64,000 bases of DNA, taken from NCBI RefSeq assembly GCF_017874315.1, contig NZ_JAGGLG010000004.1:62001-126000 (forward strand), given 5' to 3'. Each line of letters opens with the position of its first letter. Positions within the stretch are counted from its first letter, which is position 1. Under the pieces are notes generated by a model that saw nothing but the letters and a program-made list of their open reading frames with translations, ran no database searches and had not been told where the DNA came from. Source of the stretch: Symbiobacterium terraclitae. GTDB taxonomy: Bacteria; Bacillota; Sulfobacillia; Symbiobacteriales; Symbiobacteriaceae. Positions 33,542-40,906 of the stretch are shown one piece after another. A program made the translations under genes and the position numbers.

Positions 33542-35266
33542 CTACTGCAGGGCGACGTCATCGATGAAGAAGCTGGTCGGCAGCAGCCAGTCGTTGGTGG
33601 CGCTGAACTCCAGGCGCACCGTCTGGCCGGCGTAGGCGGACAGGTTGATGGAGTCCTGCACCCACTGGTTCCGGGTGTCCCGGTTGCTGTGGGTCGCCAG
33701 CGTGGCCAGCAGGCTGCCGCTCTGGCTGTAGAGACGGACCCTCAGGTAGTCGTAGGCGGTGGAGCTCCCCTCGCTGGAGGTCATGTACCACCAGTAGGTC
33801 AGGGTGCCGTTCTGCGGAACGGTCACCACCTGGCTGATGGCGTCGGTGCCGAAGTTGTAGCCGCCCAGCCAGGCGCTGTAGTTGCCGGTGCGGGGCAGGG
33901 TGCTGTCGATCAGCTGGTAGCCGCCCGAGGAGCTCTGCGCCCAGGGGGCGGTGCCGTTCTCGAAGCCGCCGTTCTGGATCCGGTTCTCGCCGGGCTCGCC
34001 AGGGTCGCCGGGATCTCCGGGATCGCCGGGGTCACCCGGGTCTCCGGGGTCGCCGTTGCACTGGACCGCCCGGTAGGCGTTGATCCTGCCCCCCGTCCAG
34101 TAGGTGCCCGTGCCCGGAATGGCATCGGCCGACGCCATGATGCACTCCCAGATCTCCGCGTTGCTCAGGCCCTGGGAGGCCAGAAGGCCCGCCAGGCCGG
34201 CGACGTGCGGCGTGGCCATCGAGGTGCCGCTGATGGTGTTGTAGCCGCTGTTGATCCACGTGGAGTAGATGTTGGAGCCGGGCGCAGCCACCTCGACCCA
34301 GCTGCCGTAGTTGGAGAAGGAGGAGCGGGTATCGGAGCTGGTGGTGGAGGCGACGGCGAAGCAGTTGGCGTAGTACGCCGGGTACGACGGTGCGCTGGTG
34401 TTCTCGTTGCCGGCGGCGCAGGCCAGGAACACGCCCTTGTTCCATGCGTAGTTGACGGCGTTCTGCAGCGTCGTGGCGCCGGTGGAGGCGCCCAGGCTCA
34501 GGTTGATCACGTGTGCGCCGTTGTCAGCCGCCCAGATGATGCCGTTGGCCACGGCGGCCAGGGTGCCGCTGCCGGAGTTGTTCAGCACCCGAACGGGCAT
34601 GATCTTGCACTCGGGGCAGAGGCCGGCGCCGCCGGTGCCGTTGTTGGTCTCGGCCGCCGCGGTGCCCGCGACGTGGGTGCCATGGCCGTTGCCGTCGTCG
34701 GGGGCGTTGTCGTTGCTGACGAAGTCCCAGCCGGGGACGATCTTGGCGTCAAGGTCCGGGTGGTTGCGCTGAACGCCCGTGTCCACGATGGCGATGATCG
34801 TGTCGGCGCTGCCCCGGGTGATGTCCCAGGCCTCGTAGGCGTCGATCCGGTCCCAGGCCCACTGCTGGCTGAGGCCCGGGTCGTTGGGCGTCCAGTCGAC
34901 GGTGAAGATGTAGTTGGGTTCCGCGTACACGACGTTGGGGTTCATCTTCAGGGCCTTGAGGGTCGCCTCTGCGGCCTTCAGGTCGGCCTTGGCGGACAGG
35001 GCCGGGAACTCCAGCACCTCCACGTCCAGGGCCGCCACGCGGTCCACCACCTTCGCCCCCACCTGACTGGCGATGGCCGCCCGCTGGGCCGCCGCGAGGC
35101 CCGGTTTGAACTGGACGAGGAACTGACCGGGAACCGCCGGGGCCGTCAGGTCCGCTCGCACCTGGTCCTTCGGCGAGACTGCCTGAGCCTGAGCCAGAAC
35201 CGGGGTCTGCGCCGAGGCAGCGAGCACGGTGCACAGGGCCGTGAGCCAGATCGCAACTCGCTTCAT
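33542..35266 (-). CDS. Secreted subtilisin-like serine protease (S8), second copy
   Basis: About 574 residues from ATG 35266 (MKRVAIW, AGGAGGAGG site); the open frame continues upstream to 35446 without support. Same plan as its neighbour: signal peptide, propeptide, S8 domain with VDTGVQRNHPDLDAK, NGHGTHVAGTAA and SGTSMATPHVAG, and the C-terminal jelly-roll domain. The linker before the last domain is expanded to a GDP-type collagen-like repeat. Signal, propeptide and C-terminal domains are nearly identical between copies, while the middle is more diverged. Confidence 0.95.
   Translation of the reverse strand: MKRVAIWLTALCTVLAASAQTPVLAQAQAVSPKDQVRADLTAPAVPGQFLVQFKPGLAAAQRAAIASQVGAKVVDRVAALDVEVLEFPALSAKADLKAAEATLKALKMNPNVVYAEPNYIFTVDWTPNDPGLSQQWAWDRIDAYEAWDITRGSADTIIAIVDTGVQRNHPDLDAKIVPGWDFVSNDNAPDDGNGHGTHVAGTAAAETNNGTGGAGLCPECKIMPVRVLNNSGSGTLAAVANGIIWAADNGAHVINLSLGASTGATTLQNAVNYAWNKGVFLACAAGNENTSAPSYPAYYANCFAVASTTSSDTRSSFSNYGSWVEVAAPGSNIYSTWINSGYNTISGTSMATPHVAGLAGLLASQGLSNAEIWECIMASADAIPGTGTYWTGGRINAYRAVQCNGDPGDPGDPGDPGDPGDPGEPGENRIQNGGFENGTAPWAQSSSGGYQLIDSTLPRTGNYSAWLGGYNFGTDAISQVVTVPQNGTLTYWWYMTSSEGSSTAYDYLRVRLYSQSGSLLATLATHSNRDTRNQWVQDSINLSAYAGQTVRLEFSATNDWLLPTSFFIDDVALQ
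33992..34054. repeat. Seven 9-bp units encoding the (GDP)n linker
   Basis: Seven imperfect 9-bp units (GGGATCGCC type) in the second subtilase gene. They encode GDP/GEP triplets, a Gly-X-Pro style spacer. The first subtilase has only NPGNPGSP at this place. Confidence 0.85.
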
Positions 35267-35329
35267 GGGTCCTCCTCCTTTCCGTTCTGCAGGCCGGTGG
35301 AGCCTGCCCCGCGTTGGTGCGGTGTGGCC

Positions 35330-35358
35330 ATGGTAAGGCCAACCAGGAGGAAGGACAA
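35330..35358 (-). promoter_or_regulatory. Candidate promoter of the second subtilase
   Basis: Minus strand TTGTCC (35353-35358), 17 bp, TACCAT (35330-35335), conserved with the first copy. Confidence 0.5.
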
Positions 35359-35446
35359 GGGAGTGCTGGCGCTTTTCGCCAAGGGCTGAACGTGTAGCTA
35401 TTAACATGCAGGATGCGAAGCGAAACGCGCGAACATAAGGAAACAT

Positions 35447-35944
35447 ATGTTCTTTTCAAAGGGGCGAGGGTGGGTGCATCCGGAACTGGCCGCACTCTAC
35501 CAGGAGGACCAGAGGGACCGCATGAACTTGCCGGCCGACCCGCAGGGCCTGCAGGCGATGGCCGAGCGCGACCGCCGGCGCCGGGCGAGGGCAGCGGCGC
35601 TGGTCGCCGAGGGCGCGCTGACGACCGCCCAGGACTACTTCCACGCCGCCATGCTGCTGCAGCACGGCGACGGCCCGGACGATTTCCGCCGGGCGCACGA
35701 GCTGGCCCTGCGGGCGGTGGAGCTGGGCCATCCCGAGCAGAAACGAGCCAGGTGGCTGGCCGCGGCCTCCCTGGACTTGGCTGACCGCCCAGGGGAAGCC
35801 CCAGAAGTACGGCACGCAGTTCTTCAAGGACAGCCAGGGCTGGCGGCTGCTGCCCTACGACCCGGAGACCACGGACGAGGAGCGGGCGGAGTGGGGCGTG
35901 CCGCCGCTGGCGGAGACCCTGCGCCGGGTGGAGGAGGAGCTTAG
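35447..35944 (+). pseudogene. Frameshifted small protein gene (DUF6624-like)
   Basis: The first 110 codons read HPELAALYQEDQRDR, ERDRRRRARAAALV, DYFHAAMLLQHG and AHELALRAVELGH, a DUF6624-type pattern. At about 35776 the sense jumps by one base: in the next frame the expected continuation WLTAQGKPQKYGTQFFKDSQ and LLPYDPETTDEERAEWGVPPLAET appears. In the original frame the rest is a Gly/Arg-rich nonsense tail. The family usually has LDRWL here, so two bases (or one extra) account for it. The true frame runs to a stop at 36033-36035, overlapping the argH end. ATG with AAGGA. Confidence 0.7.
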
Positions 35945-37326
35945 CCCACGCGCGCCGCGAGGATCCCCGCCGCCAGCGCCAGCTGCTTCTCCACCTCGGC
36001 GGGGGCAGTGCCCCCCTGCGAGGTGCGCAGGTTGACGCAGGTCTCGGGGGCGATGGCCTGGTAGATGTCCTCCTCGAACAGGTCCGAGAACGCCTTGAAC
36101 TCCGCCATGGTGCAGTCGGCCAGGAACTTGCCCCGCTCGATGCAGTAGAGCACCGCCCGGCCCACCACCTCGTGGGCCTCGCGGAAGGGCATGCCCTTCT
36201 TCGCCAGGTAGTCGGCCATGTCGGTGGCGTTGGAGAAGTCCTGCCGCACCGCCTGGGCCATCCGCTCCCGGTTGAACTTCACCGTGGCCAGCATGCCCGT
36301 CATCACCGTCAGGCAGGCCTTCAGGGTGTCCACGGCGTCAAAGAGCCGCTCCTTGTCCTCCTGCAGGTCGCTGTGATACGTGAGGGGGATCCCCTTCAGC
36401 ACCGTCAGCAGGGCCATCAGGTCGCCGTAGACCCGGCCCGTCTTGCCCCGCACGAGCTCGGCGACGTCGGGGTTCTTCTTCTGCGGCATGATGGACGAGC
36501 CGGTGGCGTAGGCGTCGTCCATCTCCACGAAGCCGAACTCGGTGGAGGACCAGTTGACCAGCTCCTCCGCCAGCCTGGAGAGGTGCATCTGGCAGATGGC
36601 CGCGGCCGCCACGAACTCGATGATGAAGTCCCGGTCGCTCACCGCGTCCATCGAGTTGGGGTAGACGCCGGCGAAGCCCAGCTCCGCCGCCGTGAACTCC
36701 CGGTCGATGGGGAAGGTCGTGCCAGCCATCGCCCCTGCGCCCAGCGGCGAGAGGTCAGCGCGCTTGCGGGCGTCGGCGAGGCGGCCGTAGTCCCGCTCCA
36801 GCATCCAGAAGTAGGCCATGAGGTGGTGCGAGAGCAGAACCGGCTGCGCCCGCTGCAGGTGGGTGTATCCCGGCATGATGACGCCCATCTGCTCCCGGGC
36901 CCGGTCCAGGAGGGTTCCCTGCAGGTCGCTGATCAGCCGCTGCACCGCGTCGATTTCGTCCTTCACCCACAGGTGCACGTCCGTGACCACCTGGTCGTTC
37001 CGGCTGCGGGCCGTGTGCAGCCGTCCCCCCGCCGGGCCGATCTTCTCGATCAGCCGCTTCTCGATGTTCAGATGGATGTCCTCGTACTCCTGGCGGAAGG
37101 GGAACTGGCCCGCCTCGATCTCGGCCTCGATCTCCCGCAGCCCCCGTTCGATGAGGTCCGCGTCCTCCGCCGGGATGATCCCCTGCTTCGCCAGCATCCG
37201 GGCGTGCGCGATCGAGCCCCGGATGTCCTGCCTGTAGAGCCGGCGGTCGAAGGACAGCGAGGAGGTGAACCCCTCGGCGGTCTTGTCGGCTGACTTGGTG
37301 AAGCGCCCTCCCCAGAGCTTGGTCAT
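35941..37326 (-). CDS. argH: Argininosuccinate lyase
   Basis: A 461-residue fumarase-superfamily enzyme; last step of arginine synthesis. KLWGGRF opens the protein, followed by EDIHLNIEKRL, TARSRNDQV, MPGYTHLQRAQPVL and the signature GSSIMPQKKNPDVAELVRG. GAGGAGG precedes the ATG. argG is not beside it, so it is expressed alone here. A clear promoter with an overlapping inverted repeat lies upstream, suggesting arginine repression. Confidence 0.97.
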   Translation of the reverse strand: MTKLWGGRFTKSADKTAEGFTSSLSFDRRLYRQDIRGSIAHARMLAKQGIIPAEDADLIERGLREIEAEIEAGQFPFRQEYEDIHLNIEKRLIEKIGPAGGRLHTARSRNDQVVTDVHLWVKDEIDAVQRLISDLQGTLLDRAREQMGVIMPGYTHLQRAQPVLLSHHLMAYFWMLERDYGRLADARKRADLSPLGAGAMAGTTFPIDREFTAAELGFAGVYPNSMDAVSDRDFIIEFVAAAAICQMHLSRLAEELVNWSSTEFGFVEMDDAYATGSSIMPQKKNPDVAELVRGKTGRVYGDLMALLTVLKGIPLTYHSDLQEDKERLFDAVDTLKACLTVMTGMLATVKFNRERMAQAVRQDFSNATDMADYLAKKGMPFREAHEVVGRAVLYCIERGKFLADCTMAEFKAFSDLFEEDIYQAIAPETCVNLRTSQGGTAPAEVEKQLALAAGILAARVG

Positions 37327-37358
37327 GGCACGCGGCCTCCTCGCAATCCGAAGTCTGC

Positions 37359-37386
37359 ATGATTATACTACTTGCCGCATAATCAT
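37359..37386. promoter_or_regulatory. Inverted repeat overlapping the argH promoter, possible ArgR/AhrC operator
   Basis: ATGATTAT (37359-37366), 12 bp, ATAATCAT (37379-37386): a perfect 8-bp inverted repeat covering the -10 and reaching the -35. The half-site with flank, TGAATGATTATG, resembles an ARG-box half. Repressor identity is inferred. Confidence 0.55.
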
Positions 37387-37390
37387 TCAA
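37362..37390 (-). promoter_or_regulatory. Promoter of argH
   Basis: Minus strand TTGAAT (37385-37390), 17 bp, TATAAT (37362-37367). Confidence 0.88.
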
Positions 37391-37403
37391 CCTACCGGTG
37401 CGG

Positions 37404-37439
37404 AAAACCCGGTCGGACACCGCTCGGTCCGGCCGGGTT
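37404..37439 (-). terminator. Terminator of the GH31 gene
   Basis: AACCCGGTCGGAC (37406-37418) pairs with GTCCGGCCGGGTT (37427-37439, one mismatch), followed on the minus strand by TTCC. Confidence 0.65.
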
Positions 37440-37456
37440 CGCGTTCGCATCGATGG

Positions 37457-39772
37457 CTACCGGGACGCGGTGACGGTAAACCCGCCCTGCCGCTCGACGA
37501 CCAGCCGCCGGGCGCCGGCCACGCCGGAGGCATCCCGTACGGGCGTGCCGTCCAGGGCGAGGTCGCCCGCGAAGCCGTGGAGCAGCAGCTCCACCCGCCG
37601 CCACGTGGGCGTGTAGCCGCCCTCGGGCAGGCTCACGGTCACCCGGTCCGGCTGCACCGTGATCCGGGTACGGGCGAAGACGCCCCGCTGGTAGCCGTAG
37701 CCCTCGCCCTCGTCCTCGTACAGCGTGAAGTCGCCCTCGCCGGCGTAGACGTGCAGCGTCAGCGTCTCCATCGGCACGGCGCCGGTGTGGCTCATCTCGG
37801 GCCCCATGGGCAGCGCCGCGCCGGCCCGCACATAGAGCGGGATCACGTCCAGCGGCGCCTCAGCCACGACGTACCGGCCGCCCGCGAGGCGCTCCCCGGT
37901 CCAGAAGTCGTACCAGGCGCCCGCAGGCAGGTAGACCAGCCGCCGGGTGACCCCGGGCTGGTAGACCGGCGCCGCCAGGAGATCACGGCCGATCAGCACC
38001 TGGTCCGAGATGTGCCACGTCTCCGGGTCCTCCTGGTGCTCCAGCACCAGCGGCCGCATGGCGGGCAGCCCGGTGCGGGCGGCCTCCTCCATCAGCGTGT
38101 AGACATACGGCAGCAGCCGGTAGCGCAGCCGGATGTACTTGCGGCAGATCGCCTCGACCTCGGGGCCGAAGGACCACGGCTCCTGGTCCCGGGTGCCCCA
38201 GGCGGTGTGCATCCGGAAGAAGGGCGTCAGGGCACCGATGGCGATCCAGCGGGCAACCAGCTCGCCGTTGGGGTTGGCGTTGAAGCCGCCGACATCGGTG
38301 CCGACGAAGGGGACGCCGGAGAGCCCCATGCCCGCGCACATGGTCATGTGGGCCAGGATGTGCTCCCACCAGGAGTGGTTGTCGCCCATCCAGACGGCGG
38401 CGTACCGCTGGATTCCCGCGTAGCCCGACCGGGTGAGGATGAAGGGCCGCAGGCCGGGACGGTGCCGCTTCCACCCCTCGTACGTGGCCCGGGCCATATT
38501 GAAGCCATAGAGGTTGTGCACCGCCGCGTGAGGGACGCGCTCCCCGGACTCGCCCTGGAGGGCGTCGTGGGGAAGGGTCTTCTCGCCCGCGGCGTTGCCC
38601 AGCCAGTTGGCCGGCTCGTTCATGTCGTTCCACACGCCGGCGACGCCCTTGTCGTAGTACGCCTCCCGGTAGAGGTCGCCCCACCAGGCGCGCACCGACG
38701 CCCGCTGGAAGTCGGGGAAGACGGACGCGCCGGGCCAGACCTCGCCCACCGTCAGCGAGCCGTCCGGCTGGGTGATGAAATACCCCTTCTCCACGCCCTC
38801 GCGGTAGACCGCGTACTGCTCGTCCTGCTTCACGCCGGGGTCGACGATGGTGACCACCCGGAAGCCGTCGCGGCCCAGGTCGGCCACGAGCCCCTCAGGA
38901 TCGGGGAAGCGCTCCCGGTCCCACGTGAAGACCCGGTAGCCGTCCATGTAGTCGATGTCCAGCCAGATGGCGTCGCAGGGGATCTCCCGCTCCCGGAAGT
39001 TGCGGGCGACCTCCCGCACCTTCGCCTCGGGGAAGTAGGACCAGCGGCACTGATGGAAGCCCAGCGACCAGAGCGGGGGCAGCTCCATCCGCCCGGTGAG
39101 CTCGGCGTAGCGCCGCACGATGTCGGCCATGCGCGGGCCCGCGAACACGTAGGCGTCCAGAACCGGGCTGAACACCTCGACCGTGTACGCGTCGGCGGGG
39201 TCGAGGGAGCCCATGTCGAAGACGGAGCGCGCCCCACAGTCCACGAACAGCCCGTGGGCCCGACCGTCCCGCAGCGCCAGGAAGAAGGGGATCGACTGGT
39301 AGAGCGGATCGGCGGAGGGGGTGTGGTTGCCCTCGTCGGTGGCCCACATCTCCAGGCGCCGGCCCCGCTTGTCCAGGTAGCCGGTCTTCTCGCCGAAGCC
39401 GTAGTAGTGCTCGTCGGGGGGCATTGCGCGCCGCAGCACCACGCGGTCGGGCGCGGCCAGGATCGCCTCGTCCTGCGCGAAGAGACGGTCGCCCTCGTAC
39501 CACGAGAGCCGCAGGGGGGCGAGGGCGATCTCGACGCGCACGCGGCCGGCGGCCAGCGTGAGGCCGCCCGCATGCTCGGTCACCTGCGGTGCGACGGGCT
39601 CCCGGTCCCAGACGACGGCGCCGGTCGACGGCGCCGTCGCGCCATCCGAGGCCACGCGCAGCCGGATCAGGTCGCCGGCCAGCGGCGTGAGCGTCAGCGT
39701 GGCGCCGCGAAACCGGAGGACCAGGTCGTGTGCGGTGGTGTGCCAGTCCGTTACGCGTTCCAGTTGCGACAT
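37457..39772 (-). CDS. Glycoside hydrolase family 31 (alpha-glucosidase-like)
   Basis: A 771-residue enzyme. After the N-terminal beta-sandwich (YYGFGEKTGYLDKRG marks the family) the catalytic barrel has PLWSLGFHQCRWSYF, IWLDIDYMDGYRVFTWD and the nucleophile region VWNDMNEPANW (Asp383), then FVGTDVGGFN with the acid/base side, then C-terminal beta domains. No signal peptide, so it hydrolyses alpha-glucosides in the cytoplasm. No sugar transporter lies nearby; it ends with its own terminator. Exact linkage specificity cannot be read from the sequence. Confidence 0.94.
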   Translation of the reverse strand: MSQLERVTDWHTTAHDLVLRFRGATLTLTPLAGDLIRLRVASDGATAPSTGAVVWDREPVAPQVTEHAGGLTLAAGRVRVEIALAPLRLSWYEGDRLFAQDEAILAAPDRVVLRRAMPPDEHYYGFGEKTGYLDKRGRRLEMWATDEGNHTPSADPLYQSIPFFLALRDGRAHGLFVDCGARSVFDMGSLDPADAYTVEVFSPVLDAYVFAGPRMADIVRRYAELTGRMELPPLWSLGFHQCRWSYFPEAKVREVARNFREREIPCDAIWLDIDYMDGYRVFTWDRERFPDPEGLVADLGRDGFRVVTIVDPGVKQDEQYAVYREGVEKGYFITQPDGSLTVGEVWPGASVFPDFQRASVRAWWGDLYREAYYDKGVAGVWNDMNEPANWLGNAAGEKTLPHDALQGESGERVPHAAVHNLYGFNMARATYEGWKRHRPGLRPFILTRSGYAGIQRYAAVWMGDNHSWWEHILAHMTMCAGMGLSGVPFVGTDVGGFNANPNGELVARWIAIGALTPFFRMHTAWGTRDQEPWSFGPEVEAICRKYIRLRYRLLPYVYTLMEEAARTGLPAMRPLVLEHQEDPETWHISDQVLIGRDLLAAPVYQPGVTRRLVYLPAGAWYDFWTGERLAGGRYVVAEAPLDVIPLYVRAGAALPMGPEMSHTGAVPMETLTLHVYAGEGDFTLYEDEGEGYGYQRGVFARTRITVQPDRVTVSLPEGGYTPTWRRVELLLHGFAGDLALDGTPVRDASGVAGARRLVVERQGGFTVTASR

Positions 39773-39794
39773 GTGCAGATCCTCCTCAACCTTT

Positions 39795-40454
39795 TCAGGT
39801 CCATTCGCCGTAGTTGCGCAGCCCGAGCCCGCGCTCCAGCTTGGACTGCCCGGAAGGGATCAGGTGACCGCCGGCCAGCTGCTGCAGGTCAGCCTCCAGG
39901 GCGCGCAGTACCGCCACGTCCGGCATGTCCGGCGCGGCTTCGATCTCGATGTCGTAATACGGCTCGGGGGCGAGGCCGGGGTAGGTCACCCGGTCCAGGG
40001 CGAGGGTGGCGACCGCGCCGACGCTGCGCTCCAGCCGCTCGGTATGTACGTCCAGCACGGGCAGCAGGGGGCCGGCGGGCCGCCCTGAGGCAAAGGCGGC
40101 GAAGGGCACGCGCACGGGTCCGATCAGCAGGCGGATCCGGGCCAGCAGCGCCGTGAGGCGGTCCGGGTCCAGCGGGACCTCGTACTCGGCCCGGGCGGCC
40201 AGAGCCCCCTGCCGCCCCGTGGTCTCCTTCAGGGTGACCAGCGCCCGGCCGTTCTCGTGCCGCAGCCGGAGACAGGAAGCGGCCGCGGCCAGGGCGCCCT
40301 TATCGGTGTCGAAGTAGGTGTCCCTCAGCTGGATGCTGCGGACAGGCCCCAACTCGTACCCGGCCAGTCTCTCCTCCTCCGCCAGGCGCGCGAAGAGCGC
40401 GGCCGGGCCGCCAGGGACGGTGGGAGGTACGTGCAGCTTGATCTCGACTTCCAC
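39795..40454 (-). CDS. CYTH domain protein (triphosphate tunnel metalloenzyme)
   Basis: About 219 residues from a GTG at 40454, eight bases after AGGAAGG; a GTG at 40463 overlaps that site. The ExExK hallmark VEVEIKL starts the protein, with RDTYFDTDKGALAAAASCLRLRHE, VTLKET and a C-terminal ELD/ESK-like QSKLERGL. The family binds triphosphates in a tunnel and includes class IV adenylate cyclases, thiamine triphosphatases and inorganic triphosphatases; the last is most frequent. 22 bp upstream of the GH31 gene. Confidence 0.87.
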   Translation of the reverse strand: MEVEIKLHVPPTVPGGPAALFARLAEEERLAGYELGPVRSIQLRDTYFDTDKGALAAAASCLRLRHENGRALVTLKETTGRQGALAARAEYEVPLDPDRLTALLARIRLLIGPVRVPFAAFASGRPAGPLLPVLDVHTERLERSVGAVATLALDRVTYPGLAPEPYYDIEIEAAPDMPDVAVLRALEADLQQLAGGHLIPSGQSKLERGLGLRNYGEWT

Positions 40455-40478
40455 ACTCGTCACCTTCCTGCGTGGGGC

Positions 40479-40781
40479 CTACGGGCAGGCTGCCCTTCCC
40501 GATCCGGGATCTGCCTGTACCTCAACCCCCTCCAGACGCCAACTCTGCCAGGGACCGCCGCGCAGCGGGGCAAGCGGCCCCTCCGGCGGCTGACAACCGC
40601 GCCCCAGCCACGCCCGCAGGATCGGATAGTTCGCAGGGGCGGTCTGGATCACGGTCCAGCGGTGGCCGCAGGTGCATGCACCTGAGACCACGGCCCAACG
40701 GCCACCATTGTCCAACGTCTGGTAAAGCTCCTCGTTCGTCCGCCCACACCGCCGGCAGACGGTGACAGCCAATGTTGCCAT
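40479..40781 (-). CDS. Small zinc-ribbon-like protein
   Basis: A 100-residue protein with VCRRCGRTNEE near the start and CTCGHRW near residue 36, likely a single CxxC-x(n)-CxC zinc site. The rest is Pro/Gly/Trp-rich. ATG start with AAGGA about 11 bases upstream. No family recognised. Just upstream are three 11-bp direct repeats. Confidence 0.55.
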   Translation of the reverse strand: MATLAVTVCRRCGRTNEELYQTLDNGGRWAVVSGACTCGHRWTVIQTAPANYPILRAWLGRGCQPPEGPLAPLRGGPWQSWRLEGVEVQADPGSGRAACP

Positions 40782-40830
40782 TCAGGTCATGTCCTTCTGC
40801 AGTGAATTCGACAGCAGATTCGGAGGATAA

Positions 40831-40863
40831 CCTGTGAATACCTTGTGAACACCCTGTGGGCAT
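40831..40863. repeat. Three adjacent 11-bp direct repeats
   Basis: CCTGTGAATAC, CTTGTGAACAC, CCTGTGGGCAT: one helical turn apart, between hemW and the small zinc-ribbon gene. They look like a phased protein-binding site. The first differs from a DnaA box by one base. Confidence 0.6.
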
Positions 40864-40906
40864 TCACATTCTCGGCCAGCGCTTCCTGCCCCCGCGCCGA
40901 ACCGGC

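Noticed and set aside
37265-40156. A 963-codon plus-strand open frame
   Set aside because: Antisense of the GH31 and CYTH genes; low-complexity composition typical of GC shadows.
40831-40890. DnaA-box cluster or replication origin
   Set aside because: Only one near match to the box, no dnaA/dnaN neighbour and no AT-rich unwinding stretch.
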